Shown here: positions 24,432 through 31,321 of the stretch, piece after piece
Layout of the letters: each line of letters opens with the position of its first letter
Numbering within the stretch: the stretch's first letter is position 1
Source of the DNA: Lutibacter sp.
GTDB lineage: Bacteria > Bacteroidota > Bacteroidia > Flavobacteriales > Flavobacteriaceae
DNA length: 38,969 nt
NCBI RefSeq assembly: GCF_021647475.1
Contig: NZ_JAKIUR010000031.1
Location: 1-38,969 of the forward strand
Direction of reading: 5' to 3'
Translations under genes and position numbers: made by a program
The notes under the pieces: generated by a model
Database searches by the model: none
Seen by the model: only the letters and a program-made list of their open reading frames with translations
What the model was told of the DNA's origin: nothing

Positions 24432-25079
24432 ATGGGACAAGACCTAAGTAATTACCGAAAAGTTTATAATAAACGAGAACTTTCAAAAAAAGAAGTTTTA
24501 GAAAATCCGATGGAACTTTTTCAAAAATGGTTTTATGAAGTTGAAGAATTTGGAGGAGATACTGAGCCCAATGCTATGACTATTTCAACCATTGGCTTAG
24601 ATGGATATCCAAAAAACAGAGTGGTTTTATTAAAAAAATATACTTGGGAAGGATTTATTTTTTATACGAATTATAACAGTGAAAAAGGAAAAGCAATTTT
24701 AAAAAACCCTAAAGTTTGTTTGTCTTTTTTTTGGAATAATTTAGAACGACAAGTAATTATTAAAGGAACCGCAGAAAAAATTGCCGAAAATTTATCAGAT
24801 GGTTATTTTGATTCAAGACCTGATGGAAGCAAACTTGGTGCTTGGGCTTCTAATCAAAGTGAAATAGTTCCTTCTCGTAAATACTTAGACAATCGGTTAA
24901 AACAATTTGAAGAAAAATTTAAAAACAAAGAAATTCCTCGCCCAAAATATTGGGGAGGATTTATTGTAAAACCTATTAGTATTGAATTTTGGCAAGGAAG
25001 ACCAAACAGAATGCACGATAGAATAATTTACACCTTACAAAAAAATTATGATTGGAAAATTGATAGATTAGCTCCTTGA
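24432..25079 (+). CDS. pdxH: Pyridoxine/pyridoxamine 5'-phosphate oxidase
   Basis: An FMN enzyme that oxidises pyridoxine or pyridoxamine phosphate to pyridoxal 5'-phosphate, using oxygen. The 215 aa are standard. Visible family segments: NAMTISTIGLDGYPKNRVVLLK (FMN binding), FYTNYNSEKGKAI, LGAWASNQS with IVPSR, and the C-terminal signature from IEFWQGRPNRMHDRI to DWKIDRLAP, which binds the substrate phosphate. Several PLP enzymes in the window (HemL, GcvP) would use the product. Its oxygen dependence contrasts with the oxygen-independent HemN, fitting a facultative lifestyle. Confidence 0.96.
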   Translation: MGQDLSNYRKVYNKRELSKKEVLENPMELFQKWFYEVEEFGGDTEPNAMTISTIGLDGYPKNRVVLLKKYTWEGFIFYTNYNSEKGKAILKNPKVCLSFFWNNLERQVIIKGTAEKIAENLSDGYFDSRPDGSKLGAWASNQSEIVPSRKYLDNRLKQFEEKFKNKEIPRPKYWGGFIVKPISIEFWQGRPNRMHDRIIYTLQKNYDWKIDRLAP

Positions 25080-25084
25080 TTTTT

Positions 25085-25092
25085 TATATTTG
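25085..25092 (+). promoter_or_regulatory. Candidate -7 element before the SixA-like gene
   Basis: TATATTTG, 17 nt before the ATG at 25110, with a TTG 22 bp upstream inside the end of pdxH. It may give the phosphatase and ppx genes their own promoter. Confidence 0.45.
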
Positions 25093-25109
25093 AAATAAAA
25101 CCACAACCT

Positions 25110-25598
25110 ATGAAAACACTTTATATTGCTAGGCATGCAAAATCTTCTTGGGAATACGAAGGCATTAATGATATTGATAGACCTTTAAAAAAACGTGGTA
25201 TAAATGATGCTTATTTAATTTCATCAGTATTGCAAAAAAAAGTTGCTTGTCCAGATGTTTTTGTAGCAAGTTGTGCAAACCGTGCTTTACATACCGCAAT
25301 GATTTTTAGTTATTCCTTTAATTATCCTTTAGCAAATTTAAAAATCAGTAAATCACTTTATAGTTTTAGTGATGGATATTTAATTAAAACCGTAAAAGCT
25401 TTAGATGATAGTTTTGATTCCGCAATTATTTTTAGCCACGACCACGGAATTAGTGACTTTGTAAATAAATTTGGAAACGAAATAGTAAACCATGTACCTA
25501 CTTGTGGTGTTATTGGAATTAAATTTGAAAATAACCATTGGAAAAATATTAAATCGGGTAAAACTTTTTTAACTGAATTTCCCAAAAACTATAAATAA
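25110..25598 (+). CDS. SixA-like histidine phosphatase
   Basis: A 162-aa cytoplasmic protein of the histidine phosphatase superfamily. The phosphate-accepting histidine is H9 in the signature ARHAKSSWE, and the second catalytic histidine lies in IFSHDHGISDF near residue 112. The short length and the KSSWE variant match SixA (phosphohistidine phosphatase) rather than phosphoglycerate mutase. The substrate in Bacteroidota is not established. Its stop codon is followed after one base by the ATG of the ppx-like gene, so the two are probably translationally coupled; both handle phosphate groups. Confidence 0.88.
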   Translation: MKTLYIARHAKSSWEYEGINDIDRPLKKRGINDAYLISSVLQKKVACPDVFVASCANRALHTAMIFSYSFNYPLANLKISKSLYSFSDGYLIKTVKALDDSFDSAIIFSHDHGISDFVNKFGNEIVNHVPTCGVIGIKFENNHWKNIKSGKTFLTEFPKNYK

Positions 25599-25599
25599 T

Positions 25600-26490
25600 A
25601 TGAAAATTGAGAAACTTGCAGGTATTGATATTGGGTCTAACGCAATTAGATTATTAATTGTAAATGTAATTACCGATAAAGATGAAGATGCTCCAAGTTT
25701 TAAAAAATCAGCTATCATTCGAGTTCCCATTCGATTAGGTGCAGACACTTTTATAACAGGTAAAATATCAGATAAAAATGCCCTTCGAATGCAAAAAGCT
25801 ATGAGTGCCTTTAAATTATTGATGGATGTTCATGGAGTAAAAAAGTATAAAGCCTGTGCAACTTCCGCTATGCGAGAAGCAACCAATGGAGTAGAAGTAG
25901 TGGAATCTATTTTTAACAAAACAGGCATTGAAATTGATATTATTGATGGTAAAAAAGAAGCTGAAATTATTTTTTCTACAGATTTATCTTCCATAATTGA
26001 TCCTGATAAATCTCACCTATATGTTGATGTTGGTGGTGGAAGTACTGAAATTACCGTGTTTTCTAACGGAAAAATCATTAATTCAAAATCTTTTAAAATA
26101 GGAACTGTTCGCTATATCAGTAAAAAATCCAAGCATCCTATTTGGATAGAAATGGAAAATTGGATAAAAGAAAATACCCAAAATTTAAAAAATTTATCAC
26201 TAATTGGTTCTGGCGGAAATATTAATAAACTATTTAAAATGTCAGGGGAACTTATGGGTAAACCTTTATCATTAATTTATTTAAAAGCACATTACCAATT
26301 TCTAAAAAAAATGAGTTATGAAGATCGAATAATTGAATTAGGTTTGAACCCAGACAGAGCTGATGTAATTATTCCTGCAACTAAAATTTTTATTTCTACT
26401 ATGCAATGGAGTGGAGCATATAAAATTTATGTTCCGAAAATTGGATTAGCAGATGGAATAATTAAAAACTTATACTTCAATAAGTTATAG
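25600..26490 (+). CDS. Ppx/GppA-family exopolyphosphatase
   Basis: A 296-aa phosphatase of the ASKHA (actin/hexokinase-like) fold that hydrolyses polyphosphate or pppGpp. The phosphate 1 motif is GIDIGSNAIRLLIV at the N-terminus, the phosphate 2 motif is YVDVGGGSTEI near residue 142, and SLIGSGGNINKLFKM is a third nucleotide-site segment. It lacks the long C-terminal HD-like domain of E. coli Ppx, so it is the short form common in Bacteroidota. It sits directly behind the SixA-like gene and ends 7 bp from the convergent purine nucleoside phosphorylase gene. Confidence 0.88.
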   Translation: MKIEKLAGIDIGSNAIRLLIVNVITDKDEDAPSFKKSAIIRVPIRLGADTFITGKISDKNALRMQKAMSAFKLLMDVHGVKKYKACATSAMREATNGVEVVESIFNKTGIEIDIIDGKKEAEIIFSTDLSSIIDPDKSHLYVDVGGGSTEITVFSNGKIINSKSFKIGTVRYISKKSKHPIWIEMENWIKENTQNLKNLSLIGSGGNINKLFKMSGELMGKPLSLIYLKAHYQFLKKMSYEDRIIELGLNPDRADVIIPATKIFISTMQWSGAYKIYVPKIGLADGIIKNLYFNKL

Positions 26491-26497
26491 TATAAAA

Positions 26498-27310
26498 TTA
26501 GTTTTGTTTAACAAACTCTTCCACCAGCTTACCTACTAATTTTTCTGATTTTTTGGCTACTTTTTGAACCTCTTCATGAGATACTTCAGCAACAAAATCA
26601 TCACCTCCCATATCGGTTATTACAGAAATACCAAAACAAGTCATTCCCATATGTTTAGCTACTATTACTTCTGGTACAGTTGACATTCCAACTGCATCAG
26701 CACCAAGTGATTTAACCATTTTATATTCTGCAGGAGTTTCAAATGTTGGTCCTTGTAAGGCTAAATAAACACCTTTTTGAACTGGAATATTTAATTTTTG
26801 TGAAATACCTTCCATTTTAGCAATCATTTTGTTGCTATAAGCTTCATGCATATCTACAAATCTTGGTCCAAAACGATCTTCGTTTTTACCATGTAATGGA
26901 TGTACTGGCATTAAATTAATATGATCCGTTATTATCATAATATCACCAACTGAAAAATTAGGATTTACACCTCCTGAAGCATTAGAAACTATTAGGTTTT
27001 CAACTCCCAAATATTTCATTACTCTAACAGGAAAAACTGTTTTTTCAATAGACCAACCTTCATAAAAATGAAATCTACCTTGCATAGCAAGTACTTTTTT
27101 AGTTCCAATAGTTCCAAAAATTAGTGCTCCTTTATGTCCTTGAACTGTAGAAACTGGAAAATTTGGAATTTCATTATAAGGAATTATTAACTCAACGGTT
27201 ATTTTACTTACTAAATTTCCTAAGCCTGTTCCTAAAATAATACCATAATCTGGTGCAGTTATTCCTTTATTTTTTAAAAACTCAACGGTTTCTTGTACTT
27301 GATTCCACAT
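26498..27310 (-). CDS. Purine nucleoside phosphorylase (PNP family 1)
   Basis: Cleaves purine nucleosides with phosphate to base and ribose 1-phosphate in salvage. The 270 aa and sequence fit the trimeric, inosine/guanosine-type enzyme: GIILGTGLGNL for phosphate binding, a histidine in GRFHFYEGW, VSNASGGVNP, the glutamate in GPTFETPAEYKM, and GADAVGMSTVPEVIVAKH with the methionine and valine that contact the nucleoside. The asparagine expected near the C-terminus of the active site in purine-specific enzymes is replaced by an ISVITDMGG segment, so the exact base preference is uncertain. The start overlaps the end of lpxK by 29 bp. Confidence 0.92.
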   Translation of the reverse strand: MWNQVQETVEFLKNKGITAPDYGIILGTGLGNLVSKITVELIIPYNEIPNFPVSTVQGHKGALIFGTIGTKKVLAMQGRFHFYEGWSIEKTVFPVRVMKYLGVENLIVSNASGGVNPNFSVGDIMIITDHINLMPVHPLHGKNEDRFGPRFVDMHEAYSNKMIAKMEGISQKLNIPVQKGVYLALQGPTFETPAEYKMVKSLGADAVGMSTVPEVIVAKHMGMTCFGISVITDMGGDDFVAEVSHEEVQKVAKKSEKLVGKLVEEFVKQN

Positions 27311-28319
27311 ATGTATTTATAAGATTGTCAAAATCTTTTTTATGGTTAATAAATTTTGTTTTTATGGCAATGTAATTGACATTTGGCAATTTTTCAAAGA
27401 TACGAACATAATCCTTTTCTGTTGTTAAAACTATCTTTTTATTTGATTTGATTTGGTTAAATTCATTGTTAATAGTAACAATATCTTGATTTGAAAAATG
27501 ATGATGATCTTTGAATTTTAAATGCCTATATTTTATCTCATTTTTTTCTAAATAGTTTAATAATGGAGTTGGATTTTCAATTCCTGTAACTAATAAAATT
27601 TCACTTTCTTGCAAATCAGTAATTGTAATCTCATGGTCTCCTTTTAAAACAGTATCATAACTAATTGAACTAAAAAATATTGTTTGATACAAACTCGGAT
27701 TTAATTTTTTAGCAATTTCAAATTGCTGATCTTCAGTTAATTTATTAGGACATTTTGTTACCACAATTAGCTGTGCCCTTCTTGATCCTACTACAGATTC
27801 TCTTAAATTACCGCTTGGTAAAATAGAATCATCACAATATAAATTATCATAAGAAGTTAACAAAATATTTAATCCACCTTCAATTTTTCGATGCTGAAAA
27901 GCATCATCTAATAAAACCACTTCTACTTTTAGTTTTAATTTTAAAATTTGTTGAATTCCATGAACTCTATCCGCATCAACACAAACAGAAATATTTTTAA
28001 ATTTTTGAAAATACTGAAAAGGTTCATCACCTATCATTTCGGCATTTGAAGTTTCATCTGCAATTATAAAACCTTTACTTTTCCGCTTATAACCTCTACT
28101 TAAAACAGCAATAGTATATTTTTCACTTAATAATCGAATTAAATATTCAATTTGTGGAGTTTTTCCTGTTCCTCCAACACTTAAATTTCCTACTACAATA
28201 GTTGGAATATCAAATTTTGTTGATTTTAATACTCTAATATCAAACAAATAATTTCTAAAACTAGTCATCCATTTATAGATAAAAGAGAAAGGAAATGCTA
28301 TTTTTCTTATCAAATTCAC
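27282..28319 (-). CDS. lpxK: Tetraacyldisaccharide 4'-kinase
   Basis: Phosphorylates the lipid A disaccharide precursor at the inner membrane (sixth step of lipid A synthesis). The protein begins with a membrane-associated helix (NLIRKIAFPFSFIYKW) and has the P-loop variant VGNLSVGGTGKTP near residue 45, ALLSRGYKRK, and a DDAFQHRKI segment with the conserved aspartates and histidine. I use the GTG at 28319 as start (345 aa): an in-frame TTG at 28328 lies inside a TAAATTTG promoter element, and relatives start at NLxRKI. The overlap with the phosphorylase gene indicates one transcript. Confidence 0.92.
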   Translation of the reverse strand: MNLIRKIAFPFSFIYKWMTSFRNYLFDIRVLKSTKFDIPTIVVGNLSVGGTGKTPQIEYLIRLLSEKYTIAVLSRGYKRKSKGFIIADETSNAEMIGDEPFQYFQKFKNISVCVDADRVHGIQQILKLKLKVEVVLLDDAFQHRKIEGGLNILLTSYDNLYCDDSILPSGNLRESVVGSRRAQLIVVTKCPNKLTEDQQFEIAKKLNPSLYQTIFFSSISYDTVLKGDHEITITDLQESEILLVTGIENPTPLLNYLEKNEIKYRHLKFKDHHHFSNQDIVTINNEFNQIKSNKKIVLTTEKDYVRIFEKLPNVNYIAIKTKFINHKKDFDNLINTYVESSTRNR

Positions 28320-28325
28320 TAAGGA

Positions 28326-28333
28326 CAAATTTA
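28326..28333 (-). promoter_or_regulatory. Candidate -7 element of lpxK
   Basis: Minus-strand TAAATTTG, six bases before the GTG at 28319. If used, the mRNA would have a leader of only a few bases. Confidence 0.4.
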
Positions 28334-28384
28334 CAAAACATATTAGTAATTTTTACATAATTAGGTTAACTTTAAAAGCTAGCT

Positions 28385-28392
28385 TATATTTG
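28385..28392 (+). promoter_or_regulatory. Candidate -7 element of the Nif3-like gene
   Basis: TATATTTG, 21 bp before the ATG at 28414. It overlaps an in-frame TTG (28390), which argues against that codon being the start. Confidence 0.5.
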
Positions 28393-28413
28393 TGTATAAA
28401 TTTTAAATTTAGA

Positions 28414-29508
28414 ATGAAAATAAAAGATATTACCAATTGTATTGAAGCAATAGCACCTTTAAATTATGCAGAAGATTTTGATAATGTTGGCTTACTAATT
28501 GGCAGCTATATTACTGAAGTTTCTGGAGTATTAGTTACTTTAGATACTTTGGAAGTTACCTTAGATGAAGCTATTGAAAAAAATTGTAATTTAATTGTAA
28601 GTTTTCATCCTATCATTTTTTCTGGACTAAAAAAATTAAATGGCAAAAATTATGTAGAACGTGTTGTTTTAAAAGCTATTAAAAATAATATCGCTATTTA
28701 TGCTATTCACACTGCTTTAGATAATTCTTTTCAAGGCGTTAATGCAAAAATTTGTGAAGTTTTAGGGTTAAAAAATAGAAAGGTTTTAATTCCTAAAAAA
28801 AACACTTTAAAAAAACTAATTACCTACGTACCTACAAAAAATGCTGAAAGCGTTAGAAACGCACTATTTAAACTTGGTGCAGGAAATATAGGGAATTACG
28901 ACCAATGCAGTTATAACACAGAAGGTTTTGGAACTTACCGAGCCAATGAAAATGCTAACCCTGTTTTAGGTAAAAAAGGACAAACGCATACAGAAAATGA
29001 AGTTTTAATAAGTGTAATTTTTGAAAAACACAAGCAAGCTAACGTTATTCAAGCACTTTTAAATACCCATCCTTATGAAGAAGTTGCCTATGACATTATT
29101 TCACTTGATAATATTAATAAAGAAATTGGCATTGGAATGGTTGGAGAGTTTGATAAACCAAAAAATGAAACCGATTTTTTACAATTCGTAAAAAAAACGA
29201 TGCAAACAAAATGTATTCGACATTCTAAATTATTAGGAAAATCCATTAAAAAAGTTGCGGTTTTAGGAGGTTCAGGTAATTTTGCAATTAACAACGCAAT
29301 TCATGCAAAAGCAGATGCTTATATAACCTCAGATATTAAATACCACGAGTTTTATAAAGCTGAAAACAAGCTGATTATTGCAGATATAGGGCACTATGAA
29401 AGTGAACAATTCACAAAAAATCTAATAGTTGATATTCTTACAAAAAAATTCCCTAATTTTGCAGTCGTTTTATCAAATAAAAACACCAATCCAATTTATT
29501 ACTTATAA
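28414..29508 (+). CDS. Nif3-like dinuclear metal centre protein (YqfO type)
   Basis: A 364-aa protein of the NIF3/DUF34 family, which binds two metal ions in a conserved pocket; its cellular function is not settled, with GTP cyclohydrolase-like or metal-chaperone roles suggested for relatives. Visible metal-site segments are SFHPIIFSGLKKL and HTALDN in the N-terminal half and DIGHYESEQF near the C-terminus. Between them, about residues 128-230, is an inserted PII/CutA-like domain (LITYVPTKNAESVRNALFKL and HPYEEVAYDI), making it the long form. The start is the ATG at 28414. The zinc-ribbon-family gene follows after one base, a pairing seen widely in Bacteroidota. Confidence 0.92.
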   Translation: MKIKDITNCIEAIAPLNYAEDFDNVGLLIGSYITEVSGVLVTLDTLEVTLDEAIEKNCNLIVSFHPIIFSGLKKLNGKNYVERVVLKAIKNNIAIYAIHTALDNSFQGVNAKICEVLGLKNRKVLIPKKNTLKKLITYVPTKNAESVRNALFKLGAGNIGNYDQCSYNTEGFGTYRANENANPVLGKKGQTHTENEVLISVIFEKHKQANVIQALLNTHPYEEVAYDIISLDNINKEIGIGMVGEFDKPKNETDFLQFVKKTMQTKCIRHSKLLGKSIKKVAVLGGSGNFAINNAIHAKADAYITSDIKYHEFYKAENKLIIADIGHYESEQFTKNLIVDILTKKFPNFAVVLSNKNTNPIYYL

Positions 29509-29509
29509 T

Positions 29510-30283
29510 ATGGCTAAAAAGAAAGAAGTTACCGTTGAAGAAAAATTAAGAGCACTTTATGATTTACAGTTAATTGATTCACGAGCAGATGAAATTAAAA
29601 ATGTTAGAGGCGAATTACCTTTAGAAATTGATGATTTAGAAGATGAAATAGTTGGTTTAAACAAACGGCTATCTAATTTAGATACCGAAGTTGAAAATTT
29701 GAATAATGATATAGCTTCAAAAAAATTAGTTATTGAAGAAGCTAAAACATTAATTAAAAAATATAACGAACAACAAAAAAAAGTTCGTAATAATAGAGAA
29801 TTTGATTCAATTAGTAAAGAAGTTGAATATCAAGAACTTGAGACTCAACTTGCTGATAAAAAGATAAAAGAATTTAGAGTTAAAATTGAACAAAAAAATG
29901 CAATAATTGAAACTGCTAAAGAAAATATTGCTAAAAAAGATGACCAATTAAAACATAAATCTGCTGAATTAGAAGATATTATGAAAGACACGGTTAAAGA
30001 AGAAATTTTATTAGTTAAAAAATCAGAAGAATACGCTAAATTAATTGATGAAAAATTATTAAAAGCATATAAAAGAATTAGAACTAATGTTAGAAATGGC
30101 TTAGCAGTTGTTTCTATTGATAGAGGTGCTTCAGGAGGTTCATTCTTTACTATTCCACCACAAAGACAAGTTGAAATTGCTGGTAGGAAAAAAATAATTA
30201 TTGACGAATACAGCGGAAGAATTTTAGTTGACGGTGCTTTGGCCGAAGAAGAAAAAGAGAAAATTGCTAACTTATTAAAGTAA
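29510..30283 (+). CDS. Zinc-ribbon-family coiled-coil protein lacking the zinc cysteines
   Basis: A 257-aa cytoplasmic protein dominated by a long helical hairpin (about residues 30-185), followed by a small C-terminal domain, as in the C4-type zinc-ribbon family (CT398-like). In the usual family the C-terminal domain carries two CxxC pairs; here the matching places read RGASGGSFFTIPPQRQ and DEYSGRILVDG, with no cysteine in the whole protein. The fold probably remains, without zinc. Function is unknown; relatives have been linked to flagella or transport. The ATG at 29510 follows the Nif3 stop by one base. A strong terminator follows. Confidence 0.85.
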   Translation: MAKKKEVTVEEKLRALYDLQLIDSRADEIKNVRGELPLEIDDLEDEIVGLNKRLSNLDTEVENLNNDIASKKLVIEEAKTLIKKYNEQQKKVRNNREFDSISKEVEYQELETQLADKKIKEFRVKIEQKNAIIETAKENIAKKDDQLKHKSAELEDIMKDTVKEEILLVKKSEEYAKLIDEKLLKAYKRIRTNVRNGLAVVSIDRGASGGSFFTIPPQRQVEIAGRKKIIIDEYSGRILVDGALAEEEKEKIANLLK

Positions 30284-30305
30284 TTACCAATAAATATTTA
30301 AAATA

Positions 30306-30334
30306 AAGCTCTCAAATTTGGAGGGCTTTTTTTT
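30306..30334 (+). terminator. Intrinsic terminator after the Nif3/zinc-ribbon operon
   Basis: Stem AAGCTCTC against GAGGGCTT (one G-U pair), followed by a run of nine T, 23 bp past the stop codon. It also lies just beyond the end of the convergent UbiA-like gene. Confidence 0.85.
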
Positions 30335-30339
30335 GCTCC

Positions 30340-31182
30340 CTACCAAAAAAACACTACAACTTCTAAAAACCATAAAATTGGAATTGCTTCTACAAAAAAA
30401 CTAGTGTAATAACGTGATTGTTTAGTTTTAGAATTCCATAAAAATAGAAATGCAATTATCGCTATTATAACATCTGATAAAATATCTTTTTCAAAATAAT
30501 TATTTTTTAAAAATCCCATTAATACAAAAATAGACAACAATATAGTCCCAACTATTTTAGAATTTTTAATTCCAACCAATTGCGGAATCGTTTTTAACTG
30601 CTTTTCATCAAAATTAATATCCCTAATATCAAAAGGAATGGTATATGCAATCAAAATAATAACACGTTGAAAAAAGGTTAAATAAACATTATTATCAAAA
30701 TGATATCCCTGTTCTAATAAGGGAAATAAAACAGTAACTCCAGCCCAAGCAATTGCAATGCTAAATATTTTAATGGCAGGAAAATTTCTAAAGGAAACTT
30801 CAAATTTTCCAATTTTAAATATAGGAATAGCATAAAAAACTGTAATAAATCCAAATGGGATAACTATAAATAAAGATTCTAAATTAAATTTAGTAAATAA
30901 AATAATATAAACTGAGCTTAAAAATGCTAAAACAGAAACCCAAACTAATCGTATTTCATTTTGTAAAAACCAAGATTTAAACCAACCCAATCGTTTAGAA
31001 TCTATTTCAAAATAACGTATAAAATTATAAGAGATTATAATGGAGAAACCGATTAACAAAGGAGCTAAATTTGAATGTATATCGAACTTTATTAAGGTTA
31101 TTTTTGCTAAACAAAATCCAGCAATAGCCACATGAATATTACTAAAAATGTAAAAATTAAATATTTTTTTTAAACTATTCAT
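30340..31182 (-). CDS. UbiA-superfamily prenyltransferase-like membrane protein
   Basis: A 280-aa protein with eight or nine membrane helices. The second aspartate-rich motif of UbiA enzymes is intact (FDIRDINFDEKQLKTIPQLVG, about residues 187-207). The first motif, normally NDxxDxxxD, reads NFIRYFEID at 53-61, keeping only the asparagine and the last aspartate. The protein may have a changed substrate or metal use, or may no longer be catalytic. No menaquinone or haem O genes are adjacent, so the product is unknown. A TACATTTG element lies four bases before the ATG. It is divergent from gcvP. Confidence 0.7.
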   Translation of the reverse strand: MNSLKKIFNFYIFSNIHVAIAGFCLAKITLIKFDIHSNLAPLLIGFSIIISYNFIRYFEIDSKRLGWFKSWFLQNEIRLVWVSVLAFLSSVYIILFTKFNLESLFIVIPFGFITVFYAIPIFKIGKFEVSFRNFPAIKIFSIAIAWAGVTVLFPLLEQGYHFDNNVYLTFFQRVIILIAYTIPFDIRDINFDEKQLKTIPQLVGIKNSKIVGTILLSIFVLMGFLKNNYFEKDILSDVIIAIIAFLFLWNSKTKQSRYYTSFFVEAIPILWFLEVVVFFW

Positions 31183-31186
31183 TACA

Positions 31187-31194
31187 CAAATGTA
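31187..31194 (-). promoter_or_regulatory. -7 element directly before the UbiA-like start
   Basis: Minus-strand TACATTTG, exactly four bases before the ATG at 31182, as at recR and pdxH. No -33 TTG was found at standard spacing. Confidence 0.5.
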
Positions 31195-31278
31195 GTTTTT
31201 TGATTTTATATGAATATTTAATTTTTAACCTACTTATATAATGTAGTGAAATTAACATATCCATTCGTTTATTTTAAT

Positions 31279-31286
31279 TAAATTTG
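31279..31286 (+). promoter_or_regulatory. Candidate -7 element of gcvP
   Basis: TAAATTTG, 35 bp before the ATG at 31322. No riboswitch-like glycine aptamer was recognised in the short leader. Confidence 0.4.
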
Positions 31287-31321
31287 TGTGCTTAAAATTA
31301 ATCCACATATAACCTATATAA

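Noticed and set aside
28390..28413. TTG start for the Nif3-like protein
   Set aside because: It lies inside the TATATTTG promoter element, and the family begins at the ATG at 28414.
29429..29509. Extended start of the zinc-ribbon-family protein inside the Nif3-like gene
   Set aside because: The additional residues would overlap the Nif3 coding sequence by 80 bp and have no family match; the ATG at 29510 gives the expected N-terminus.
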